Assembly: GCA_029256465.1 (NCBI GenBank)
Contig: JAQSXW010000044.1
Coordinates: 1-6,793, forward strand
From: Evtepia sp.
GTDB taxonomy: Bacteria > Bacillota > Clostridia > Oscillospirales > Oscillospiraceae
Direction: 5' to 3'
DNA length: 6,793 nt
The notes beneath the pieces were generated by a model. The model made no database searches and was not told the DNA's origin. It was given only the letters and a program-made list of their open reading frames with translations. Of this stretch, positions 1-5,184 are shown piece by piece (position 1 is the stretch's first letter; each line of letters starts with the position of its first letter). Made by a program: the position numbers and the translations under genes.

Positions 1-186
1 GACAAACTCTCCGGTCTGCCGCCATGCTACAACATTGATAAAATCGGCCTTTTTCTCACCGGTTTCACGGTCCTTAAAATCACGATCAACTGCCAGACGG
101 AAAGAAGCAATCGCCACGCCGTTAGGAGTGTGCCGCAGTTCAGGGTCGGCCACAAACCTACCCTGCAGGAAGATCTTGTTTAACAT
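1..186 (-). CDS. ssb: Single-stranded DNA-binding protein SSB (N-terminal part, cut by window edge)
   Basis: SSB coats single-stranded DNA during replication, recombination and repair. Only the first 62 codons are in the window, starting at the ATG at 186..184; the rest lies to the left of base 1. The translation begins MLNKIFLQGRFVADPELRHT and continues with a GVAIASFRLAVDR segment and a FINVVAW motif, which is the typical opening of the SSB OB-fold (first strands, including the NxxxLxGRLxxDPELR-like block). The start is fixed by an AAGGAGG ribosome binding site 8 nt upstream (194..200). The TAA stop of rpsF is part of that site, so translation is probably coupled to rpsF. The order S6-SSB is the conserved rpsF-ssb-rpsR unit, and rpsR is expected just outside the window. 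No sign of damage is visible in the part present. Confidence 0.95.
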   Translation of the reverse strand, partial: MLNKIFLQGRFVADPELRHTPNGVAIASFRLAVDRDFKDRETGEKKADFINVVAWRQTGEFV

Positions 187-199
187 AACAAGGACCTCC

Positions 200-496
200 T
201 TATTCGTCTTTGCAGATGATCATAGAACGCATGATGCCATCCGTAATTTTCAACACGCGATCCAGCTCCTTCGGAATTTCAGGAGAGGATGTGAAGGTCA
301 TGAGAACATAAAATCCCTCGTTCAAATCATTGATGGGATAAGCCAAACGACGCTTGCCCCAGTCATCAACAGCGGTTACAGTGCCCGAAGCTTCGACCAA
401 AGTTTTGAACTTCTGGATCAAGGCAGCAATGTTTTCTTCACCGATTGCCGGATCCATGATATAAACGACCTCGTAATTTGCATTAACTTTTGCCAT
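200..496 (-). CDS. rpsF: 30S ribosomal protein S6
   Basis: S6 binds the central domain of 16S rRNA in the 30S platform as a heterodimer with S18. The protein is 98 aa, normal for Gram-positive S6, and begins MAKVNANYEVVYIMDP. The body carries family signatures: ANYEVVYI on the first strand, DDWGKRRLAYPI around residues 44-55, then EGFYVLMTF, and a C-terminal LDRVLKITDGIMR helix region. An in-frame ATG exists 36 nt further upstream (532), but I chose 496 because it matches the family N-terminus and has AAGGAGGTGC ending 5 nt before it (501..511). The upstream ATG would start inside the structured leader. The gene is first in a minus-strand operon with ssb, which follows with a shared stop/ribosome-binding-site junction. 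Expression is probably driven by the consensus promoter at 578-605 and may be autoregulated through the leader hairpin. Confidence 0.96.
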   Translation of the reverse strand: MAKVNANYEVVYIMDPAIGEENIAALIQKFKTLVEASGTVTAVDDWGKRRLAYPINDLNEGFYVLMTFTSSPEIPKELDRVLKITDGIMRSMIICKDE

Positions 497-514
497 ATTT
501 TGCACCTCCTTATG

Positions 515-555
515 GACATATGGCCGCCCCATTTATGAGCGGCAAGGAATATGCC
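515..555 (-). promoter_or_regulatory. Two-stem leader hairpin in the rpsF mRNA (candidate S6/S18 autoregulatory element)
   Basis: In the minus-strand RNA, GGCAUAU (555..549) pairs with AUAUGUC (521..515), with one G-U pair. An internal loop (UCCUU against C) follows. Then GCCGCUC (543..537) pairs with GGGCGGC (529..523) over a 7-nt loop, again with one U-G pair. The structure lies in the roughly 75-nt leader between the promoter and the rpsF ribosome binding site. In many bacteria rpsF leaders contain a motif bound by the S6:S18 complex as feedback control, featuring a CCG near an internal loop. The CCG in the inner stem here is compatible with that, but I cannot confirm the exact consensus, so the function is inferred. 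Confidence 0.5.
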
Positions 556-577
556 TGACAATGAAACAGGCTACATT

Positions 578-605
578 ATTATATCGGAAATCCCAAATTT
601 GTCAA
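578..605 (-). promoter_or_regulatory. Consensus sigma-A promoter of rpsF-ssb
   Basis: On the minus strand the -35 box is TTGACA (605..600) and the -10 box is TATAAT (583..578), both perfect matches to the housekeeping consensus with a 16-bp spacer. Transcription would start near 571, giving a leader of about 75 nt before the rpsF ATG. A very strong promoter is what a ribosomal protein operon should have. Confidence 0.85.
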
Positions 606-662
606 GGGAAAAGAAAGACAAATCGGCCAAAGTCCAAAGAAAGACAGGAAAGTGGTTCTTTT

Positions 663-1014
663 CTGCAAATAAACTCGGGTACCGGAGAGATTCCGGTACC
701 CGAAAAGTTACTGAGGGAACTGCAAACGACTCATTGTTCGTGTAGCTGCAATCTGTGGCGGTCCCAATTAGATTGATTCTGGGATGAAGGGCGAGGGAAA
801 TCTGAGAATCAACTCGGAATTGTACAGCCAAGCACGTGTTTGCAATTTGATCATATTTAATTGTGTTGGATACGTTTAGTTTGTTACAAATCTTTGCGTC
901 AACTTGAGCCAACTGATTTGATAGGGAACGCAAGGGGATGTTCTAGTTGGCATTTATATAACCGAACCTCCACATTGGAATCACCCAACCCTTTCATACA
1001 GTAAGTTGATTTGT
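663..1014 (-). ncRNA. Candidate structured non-coding RNA, about 350 nt, unknown class
   Basis: This stretch is bounded by a near-ideal sigma-A promoter (1021-1049) and a perfect 11-bp terminator-like hairpin (676-702), both oriented for minus-strand transcription, and it has no gene with a ribosome binding site. The RNA can fold into several separated stems. UUACUG (1004..999) pairs with CAGUAA (713..708), joining the two ends. GCCAACU (951..945) pairs with AGUUGGC (914..908) around a 30-nt loop. GUUGAUUCU (813..805) pairs with AGAAUCAAU (780..772) around a 24-nt pyrimidine-rich loop. I looked for hallmarks of tmRNA, SRP RNA and RNase P RNA and saw none, and it does not resemble the 6S RNAs I can recall. 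A 32-codon frame from an ATG at 997 has no ribosome binding site. Existence of the transcript is inferred from its signals; function is unknown. Confidence 0.5.
667..702 (-). terminator. Intrinsic terminator ending the candidate ncRNA and insulating rpsF
   Basis: CGGGTACCGGA (676-686) and its exact reverse complement (692-702) form an 11-bp, GC-rich stem with a 5-nt loop. On the minus strand it is preceded by TTTT and followed by AGTTTATTT, a moderate T-rich tail. On the plus strand the tail is AAAAGTTA, so minus-strand termination is favoured. It lies about 70 bp upstream of the rpsF promoter and would stop read-through from the transcript starting near 1014. Confidence 0.65.
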
Positions 1015-1020
1015 ATCCTC

Positions 1021-1049
1021 ATTATATCGTTTGGAAACAACTGTGTCAA
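1021..1049 (-). promoter_or_regulatory. Consensus sigma-A promoter with no protein gene downstream
   Basis: On the minus strand TTGACA (1049..1044) and TATAAT (1026..1021) are separated by exactly 17 bp, a perfect match to the vegetative consensus. The sequence just upstream (about 1055-1085) is AT-rich, like an UP element. The expected start is near 1014. The first convincing minus-strand gene is rpsF, more than 500 bp away, behind a terminator and its own promoter. The promoter therefore most likely serves the candidate ncRNA. Confidence 0.8.
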
Positions 1050-1110
1050 GAGAAAGCGGAGAATATATACAAAAAATAAAAAACACTCATCACAAAATAT
1101 GACAAGATGC

Positions 1111-1139
1111 ACATAAAAAATGAGATAGTGGGCATATTG
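1111..1139 (+). promoter_or_regulatory. Possible sigma-G/sigma-F-type promoter for spoVAC
   Basis: ACATA (1111-1115) resembles the forespore -35 element GNATA. After a 17-bp gap, CATATTG (1133-1139) resembles the -10 element CATNNTA with one mismatch. It sits about 30 bp before the spoVAC start, the right distance, and spoVA genes are forespore-expressed in Bacillus. Matches are imperfect, so this is tentative. Confidence 0.35.
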
Positions 1140-1166
1140 TAGTAAAGTGTGAAATGAGGTGATTCA

Positions 1167-1610
1167 ATGACTATGAACAATAAAGCGTATCAAGATTATG
1201 TAAAGAAAAAGGCTAAGCCATCTCCCATTGTGAAGAATATGGCCTGGGCTTTTTTTGTAGGTGGCCTGATCTGCGTAATTGGACAGGGACTGACAGACTT
1301 TTTTCGAGCGATGGGAGTCAATGAGGAGCAGGTTTCGACGGCGACATCCATGACCCTCATTTTTTTTGCAGCACTGCTGACCGGTTTAGGTGTTTTTGAT
1401 AACATCGCTAAACGTGCCGGGGCGGGGACATTGGTTCCGATAACAGGCTTTGCGAATGCGATGGTTGCGCCGGCAATGGAGTTCAAAAGCGAGGGTGTCA
1501 TCACGGGTACAGCGGTCAAGCTTTTCACAGTGGCTGGGCCGGTTATCGTATTTGGGGTTTCTGCCAGTATCATCGTGGGACTCATCCAATACTTTCTGGG
1601 ACTAATTTAA
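1167..1610 (+). CDS. spoVAC: Stage V sporulation protein AC (spore membrane channel subunit)
   Basis: SpoVAC is an inner-membrane component of the SpoVA channel that moves dipicolinic acid into the forespore and out at germination; the Bacillus protein has been reported to behave as a mechanosensitive channel. The 147-aa product matches the family length and carries its recognisable blocks: AFFVGGLICVIGQGL (first membrane helix, about residues 28-43), a long ALLTGLGVFDNIAKRAGAG segment, PITGFANAMVAPAMEFKSEG (about 92-111), and a final helix GPVIVFGVSASIIVGLIQY. Three to four hydrophobic helices are visible. The start has GAGGTGA 4 nt upstream (1156-1162); a second ATG two codons later is poorly spaced. 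In most spore formers spoVAC is followed by spoVAD and spoVAE, but here a terminator follows directly, so it stands alone. Confidence 0.93.
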   Translation: MTMNNKAYQDYVKKKAKPSPIVKNMAWAFFVGGLICVIGQGLTDFFRAMGVNEEQVSTATSMTLIFFAALLTGLGVFDNIAKRAGAGTLVPITGFANAMVAPAMEFKSEGVITGTAVKLFTVAGPVIVFGVSASIIVGLIQYFLGLI

Positions 1611-1647
1611 GAGAGGTGGGCCGCTTAATTGCCCCTTATAAAGTAGT

Positions 1648-1690
1648 AAAAATGGAGTAACCTCGATGGGGCACTCCATTTTTGCTTTTT
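1648..1690. terminator. Bidirectional intrinsic terminator after spoVAC
   Basis: AAAAATGGAGT (1648-1658) is the exact complement of ACTCCATTTTT (1673-1683), giving an 11-bp stem with a 14-nt loop. On the plus strand it ends in TTTTTGCTTTTT, a good U-tract 38 nt after the spoVAC stop. On the minus strand the stem runs into ATTTTTACTACTTT, so it can also terminate transcription from the pseudogene side. Confidence 0.85.
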
Positions 1691-1705
1691 CAATGGCCTA
1701 TCCAC

Positions 1706-2069
1706 TTAGCTGTGTTTTGGTGCAAAGTTGCCCTCTATCCGCTGGAAACTGGTCTCTGTGGCAAGTATGTGGCTAAACTTGTTCTGCACAAACTCCAGCA
1801 CAACTTTTTCAGGATAACACTGAAATTCATCATCTCCATTGTCGACTGTGCTTTGAAGATTGGCATAATAATTCGCAGCACATTCATCGGTGCGTTTGGG
1901 AATTCGTAATAGAGATTGCCATTGTCATCATACCAACGCTCCACACACCAGATTCCTTTTTCACCCTGCGTAGCGGGCTGGGAGAGGACAAAGGTGTAGG
2001 CTACATCACGCCATGTTTAGGTTGCAGTGATTCCTTCCACTTATCAAGAAATAATTGTAAAAATTTAAC
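1706..2069 (-). pseudogene. Decayed C-terminal fragment of an unidentified protein (at least two frameshifts)
   Basis: No single frame is open, but three minus-strand frames join into one plausible protein end. The first frame (about 2069 to 2010) reads a FLDKWKESLQPKHGV segment and then hits TAG at 2003..2001. The second (about 2007 to 1895) reads DVAYTFVLSQPATQGEKGIW and then CVERWYDDNGNLYYEFPN. The third (1891 to the TAA at 1708..1706) reads TDECAANYYANLQSTVDNGD and further charged helix-like sequence ending in FAPKHS. Each join needs the same change, one missing base. The composition looks protein-like across each join, whereas the alternative frames do not. The 5' part of the gene is missing: the fragment begins right beside the terminator of the neighbouring methyltransferase gene. 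I do not recognise the family; the DVAYTF...WCVERWYDDNGNLYY block is reminiscent of small C-terminal domains in clostridial exported proteins, which is only an impression. Confidence 0.65.
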
Positions 2070-2087
2070 TTCGCATGAACATTTGTT

Positions 2088-2125
2088 AAAAGGAAACAGC
2101 GGAACTCGGATTGAGTTCCGCTGTT
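2088..2125 (-). terminator. Strong intrinsic terminator of the rodA-SLH-ogt unit
   Basis: AACAGCGGAACTC (2095-2107) and its exact complement (2113-2125) form a 13-bp perfect stem with a 5-nt loop. In the minus-strand RNA the stem is followed by UCCUUUUAAC, a U-rich tail. It begins 12 nt past the ogt stop codon. On the plus strand no T-run follows, so it acts for the minus strand. Confidence 0.9.
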
Positions 2126-2136
2126 CGGCCTGCAAT

Positions 2137-2613
2137 TTACCATTCATGCTGTTCTAATGCAAGAAGAAAACGTTTGCGTTCTAATCCACTGGAATAACCG
2201 CCCAAGCTACCATTATGGGCAATGACCCTGTGGCAGGGAATCAGGATAGGCAGGGGATTTTTACCATTGGCATTGCCAACGGCACGGAAACCGCGCGGAG
2301 AGTCAACTCGCTCCGCTAACTCTCGGTAAGAAATGGTGATTCCGTAAGGGAGCTTTTGTAGGGTAGTCCAAACACGATGCTGAAACTCCGTACCACGATA
2401 GAAAAGAGGCAGCTGAAAGAACTTTAGCTTGCCGCAAAAATAGGCATCTAGCTGCAGTCTGGCTTCCGAAAGTAGTTCGGTTTGATCTCGGTCACCAAGG
2501 TCACCGAACGTTAGAGAAATGATGCTTGACTGATTAGTCCGAACAGTAATTGGCCCAAGTGGGGAGGAAAAGACTGCCCCATAAAAGATGGGACGAGATT
2601 CATATGTAGACAA
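2137..2613 (-). CDS. ogt: Methylated-DNA--[protein]-cysteine S-methyltransferase (Ogt/AGT type)
   Basis: The enzyme repairs O6-alkylguanine (and O4-alkylthymine) in DNA by moving the alkyl group to its own cysteine, a one-use reaction. The product is 158 aa from the chosen start. It has a short N-terminal domain (about 1-75), then the catalytic/DNA-binding domain: FQHRVWTTLQKLPYGITISY (77-96), ELAERVDSPRGFRAVGNANG (98-117, with the recognition helix and the RAVG arginine), and NPLPILIPCHRVI (119-131) with the acceptor Cys127. GGYSSGLERKRFLL closes the fold. The frame is open to an ATG at 2700 that overlaps the stop of the upstream gene (TAATG). However, GAGGTG (2624..2619) lies 5 nt before a TTG at 2613, and homologues start near there, so I chose the TTG. 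It is the last gene of the unit, followed by a strong terminator. Confidence 0.92.
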   Translation of the reverse strand: MSTYESRPIFYGAVFSSPLGPITVRTNQSSIISLTFGDLGDRDQTELLSEARLQLDAYFCGKLKFFQLPLFYRGTEFQHRVWTTLQKLPYGITISYRELAERVDSPRGFRAVGNANGKNPLPILIPCHRVIAHNGSLGGYSSGLERKRFLLALEQHEW

Positions 2614-2643
2614 GAAAACACCTCGCATTCTGAAAAAGAAATG

Positions 2644-2686
2644 CGTTTTTTCCCGCCGACCAATCTGACATCGACGGGAAAAAACG
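2644..2686 (-). repeat. 16-bp inverted repeat (mRNA hairpin) between the SLH gene and ogt
   Basis: CGTTTTTTCCCGCCGA (2644-2659) and TCGACGGGAAAAAACG (2671-2686) pair over 16 positions with an 11-nt loop. The one imperfect position (2656/2674) is a C-A mismatch in plus-strand RNA but a G-U pair in minus-strand RNA, so the stem is complete only in the transcript of the flanking genes. The T-run comes before the stem centre and the A-run after it, the reverse of a terminator. A role in mRNA stability or differential expression is more likely; this is inference. A second small stem (CGCAUU/AAUGCG, 2645..2640 with 2629..2624) abuts the ogt ribosome binding site. Confidence 0.6.
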
Positions 2687-2699
2687 TAAGGAGGAACCA

Positions 2700-3722
2700 T
2701 TAAAAGAAATGATGTTTGCTGGAACTTTCACGGAAATCCAGCACATCCAAGGCCGCAGACAGCAGCATAGCAGAGTTGCCTTTGGTGAGAGGTGCGGACA
2801 ATTCTACATCACCTGACAGAATACCAACGGTCTCTAGGTTTAATACGGACTGAGAGGCCCAAGCGGGGGTACCGTCTTCCTGAACGGTTTTATCGATCGA
2901 CACATCCGATAGTTGCAGCAGTCGGTTGAGTAGGACGGTGGCTTCCCCGCACGTTATGGGACGGTTGGGCTGAAAGACTGCCTGTCCTTGCTCGTCAGAA
3001 GAACCGGTGACCATGCCGAAACGTAAGGCAGAAGCCACATAGGGTTTTGCCCAAACCGCTATCGCATCGTTATCAGAAAAACCAGTGGTTACGGCATCGG
3101 GTAGAACCTCAGAACCTAAGGCATTCATGGCCATGGATAAGAACTCTTCGCGGGTGACGTTTTCCTCAGGATGGAAACAGTAAGTGTCACCCATACGCTG
3201 GCCAACGAGAACATCTAGCTCTGCAAGACGAACAGCGGCTTTATGGGCCGGGTTACCGTTCATATCGGCATAGGTGACTTTTGTTTTTGGCTTTTGAATT
3301 TTAATTTTCACCGTAGCTGGAGTTGAAATATTGCCATAAGCATCTTCTGCTACATAGGTAAAGGTATCCTTGCCGATTTTGTTTTCATAAGGGGTGTACG
3401 TGAAGCAAAGGGAACCCTCTTCCGCAAGAGAAACCGAACCTCGGGCGGGGTTCTTGATGACGCGAACATGCAGGCGATCCCCATCTGGATCAACCGCAGA
3501 CAGCTTCTCTTGTATTGCCACGTTTTTGTAGGTGGAGAACTCCAGGTTTGTGGCAATGGGATTGAGATTCTTTCCGGTAACTGGGTCAGAGTTTTCCGGT
3601 GAGGCGGTGAGTGCTTCTAAATCTTCAGCAGTGCCAATGACAAATGCCGAAACAGGGCAGCTAGTCAGGAGGATTGCCAGAAGAATACAGGAAATCCGCC
3701 GTAGTAAAGTCGAGTGAGTCAA
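2700..3722 (-). CDS. Exported SLH-domain protein with an Ig/cadherin-like domain
   Basis: The 340-aa product has a basic start (LLRR) and a hydrophobic core (10-22), so it is exported. LTSC at 19-22 fits a lipobox, which would make it a lipoprotein on Cys22; cleavage after VSA (24-26) by signal peptidase I is the alternative. Residues about 55-145 form a bacterial Ig/cadherin-like repeat (AVDPDGDRLHVRVIKNPARG, then FTYTPYENKIGKDTFTYVAED). Then come SLH modules: about 150-204 (YADMNG, AAVRLAELDVL, FHPEENVTREEF), 213-272 (GFSDNDAIAVWAKPYVASAL, FQPNRPITCGEA), and a degenerate third at 286-328. SLH modules bind secondary wall polymers, so it probably sits in the cell wall. The start is a TTG with AAGGAGG 8 nt upstream (3737..3731); no ATG competes. 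It lies 84 nt after the rodA-like gene in the same direction. The specific role is unknown. Confidence 0.85.
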   Translation of the reverse strand: MTHSTLLRRISCILLAILLTSCPVSAFVIGTAEDLEALTASPENSDPVTGKNLNPIATNLEFSTYKNVAIQEKLSAVDPDGDRLHVRVIKNPARGSVSLAEEGSLCFTYTPYENKIGKDTFTYVAEDAYGNISTPATVKIKIQKPKTKVTYADMNGNPAHKAAVRLAELDVLVGQRMGDTYCFHPEENVTREEFLSMAMNALGSEVLPDAVTTGFSDNDAIAVWAKPYVASALRFGMVTGSSDEQGQAVFQPNRPITCGEATVLLNRLLQLSDVSIDKTVQEDGTPAWASQSVLNLETVGILSGDVELSAPLTKGNSAMLLSAALDVLDFRESSSKHHFF

Positions 3723-3806
3723 GGAAATAACCTCCTTCGTAATTGGTACAAAACTTAATTTAAGTCTGCCCCTATTCGGAAGGAGATATACATTTACAAG
3801 AAAAAA

Positions 3807-4985
3807 TTAGGAAGTGGATCTGCGAGTTTTGTTCGCGAGGCCCCTCAGCCAGGCGGGGCGTGATCGCATTTTCATATCGGACAAGATGCCCATTGCAATG
3901 TAAAGAGCAATGAGGGAGGACCCTCCATAGCTGAAGAAAGGAAGGGTTAGGCCAACAACCGGTGTCATATAGAGACACATCCCCACATTGAGTATCGTTT
4001 GCACTGCCAACATACCACCATAGCCGATCGCCACATAAGTATGGAAGGATGTTTGAGCAGTATGTGCAATCCAGATGCACCGCAATACGATAGCAGACAA
4101 GAGAATTAAGATCAGAAGCGTTCCTAAAAGACCAAATTCTTCTCCTGCAACGGAAAAAATGAAGTCGGTATGGCGGGCGGGCAGAGCAGATGCCCCCACG
4201 TTTTGGGTTTGTATTCCATGCAGGTAGCCTTGCCCGGTCACACGACCCGAGCCAATGGCAAGAAGACTGCGAAGCTGTTGAAAGCCTTTGCCTTGTGGAT
4301 CTAGGCTGTGGTCAAAGACCACCAAAAAGCGCATTTGGATATAGGCTGGAAGATGGGGCCACAGAAGCCATCCAGCTACCGATGTCGTTGCAAGACCAAG
4401 GATAAACCAAAAGAGCCGGACTCCGGCAGTCCAGGCAAGTATGAGAAAAATAAACAGGTAAACAAGAACCATTCCCATGTCGCTGGATACGAAGAAAAGG
4501 AGGGCACAAAGCAGCATTGTGTGCCCAGCAGTCTGAATAATCGCAGACGGGCGGTTGACGCTTCCTTTTTTCTGCAAATGACAAAACTGAAGTGACAGCA
4601 ATAGCACGAAAGATAGCTTGACCAATTCAGCAGGTTGTAGGTGAAAGGGAGAACCCGGAATATTGATCCAACTTTGATTGCCGGTACCATCATCATTGCC
4701 AAAGGGGATCAGTAAAAGGAGAAGTAGGATGCTCAGTGCAAATAGGAAAGCGCGAAATCGTTCCACCAATGCTTCCATATCTAGAAACGTGAACAATACG
4801 TATGCACCGATTCCTATGATGGATGCCACCGCTTGCTTCAGAAGATCATTTTGCAGGGAATGGGTGTAGCGGGTGGCGCTAAAAATGAGGACGAGACCAA
4901 AGACATTGGCAGAGACACAGAGCAGCAACAGCAGTAAGTCTCCGTCGCGCCAGATGTCGCGCAGAATTTGGGAAATCGGCCGCAT
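3807..4985 (-). CDS. rodA: SEDS-family peptidoglycan glycosyltransferase, RodA/FtsW/SpoVE type
   Basis: SEDS proteins polymerise lipid II into glycan strands in the cytoplasmic membrane and work with a class B penicillin-binding protein. The 392-aa product has about ten hydrophobic helices and the family blocks: WINIPGSPFHLQPAELVKL (106-124), SSDMGMVLVYLF (167-178), LRSLLAIGSGRVTGQGYLHG (238-257), LPARHTDFIFSVAGEEFGLLG (268-288) with the catalytic-type Asp274, and TPVVGLTLPFFSYGGSSL (341-358). The QTQNVGA...LPARHTDFIFS loop and overall length fit RodA better than FtsW, but SpoVE-like or a paralogue cannot be excluded. The ATG at 4985 has GAGGAGT upstream (5000..4994). No PBP2, mre or division genes are in the window. 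It heads a minus-strand unit with the SLH protein and ogt, and diverges from tsaE across 199 bp. Confidence 0.9.
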   Translation of the reverse strand: MRPISQILRDIWRDGDLLLLLLCVSANVFGLVLIFSATRYTHSLQNDLLKQAVASIIGIGAYVLFTFLDMEALVERFRAFLFALSILLLLLLIPFGNDDGTGNQSWINIPGSPFHLQPAELVKLSFVLLLSLQFCHLQKKGSVNRPSAIIQTAGHTMLLCALLFFVSSDMGMVLVYLFIFLILAWTAGVRLFWFILGLATTSVAGWLLWPHLPAYIQMRFLVVFDHSLDPQGKGFQQLRSLLAIGSGRVTGQGYLHGIQTQNVGASALPARHTDFIFSVAGEEFGLLGTLLILILLSAIVLRCIWIAHTAQTSFHTYVAIGYGGMLAVQTILNVGMCLYMTPVVGLTLPFFSYGGSSLIALYIAMGILSDMKMRSRPAWLRGLANKTRRSTS

Positions 4986-5046
4986 TTGTGATCACTCCTC
5001 AAGTATAGCATAGGAAAAAGAAACAAGAAAACTATTTTGCACGCTA

Positions 5047-5076
5047 TTGCCATTCGTGGTATACTGCTGATAAAAT
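5047..5076 (+). promoter_or_regulatory. Likely sigma-A promoter of tsaE-tsaB-upp
   Basis: TTGCCA (5047-5052) and TAAAAT (5071-5076) each match the consensus at five of six positions with an 18-bp spacer, about 110 bp before the tsaE ATG. An overlapping alternative is TTGCAC (5037-5042), 17 bp, TATACT (5060-5065), with a better -10 but a weaker -35. One of the two probably drives the operon. Confidence 0.5.
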
Positions 5077-5184
5077 AAACTGTATCCCATTACAGGGGTT
5101 TTTAATCGGAGCAGCAGGGATTGTCCAAATTTTATCAGAGTCTCGGCATGATACAACGCGAAACTTGGAGGAGAAGCGAGAGGA

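Noticed and set aside
35..538. A 167-codon plus-strand frame opposite ssb and rpsF.
   Set aside because: It is the antisense shadow of two clearly conserved genes and has no family signature.
571..933. A 120-codon minus-strand open frame across the rpsF upstream region.
   Set aside because: It starts at a TTG without a ribosome binding site and runs through the terminator hairpin and the rpsF promoter boxes. The sequence resembles no family I know.
899..997. A 32-codon minus-strand frame beginning MKGLGDSNV near the 5' end of the candidate ncRNA.
   Set aside because: There is no ribosome binding site before the ATG and no recognisable sequence; it could be tested by ribosome profiling but is not supported as a gene.
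1196..1585. A 129-codon minus-strand frame inside spoVAC.
   Set aside because: It is antisense to a conserved membrane protein gene; its composition is explained by the reverse frame.
2688..2804. A perfect AAGGAGG on the plus strand near the end of the SLH gene followed by a short frame from an ATG at about 2710.
   Set aside because: The frame is about 34 codons, antisense to the SLH gene and without similarity; the match is probably chance.
5001..5010. Extended -10 sequence TGCTATACT on the minus strand just before rodA.
   Set aside because: No acceptable -35 box lies at the right distance, and a start there would fall inside the ribosome binding site, leaving almost no leader.
5080..5103. 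CTGTA/TACAG hairpin followed by GGGGTTTTT, terminator-like, in the tsaE leader.
   Set aside because: Only 5 bp and overlapping the predicted transcription start, so unlikely to form or to terminate.
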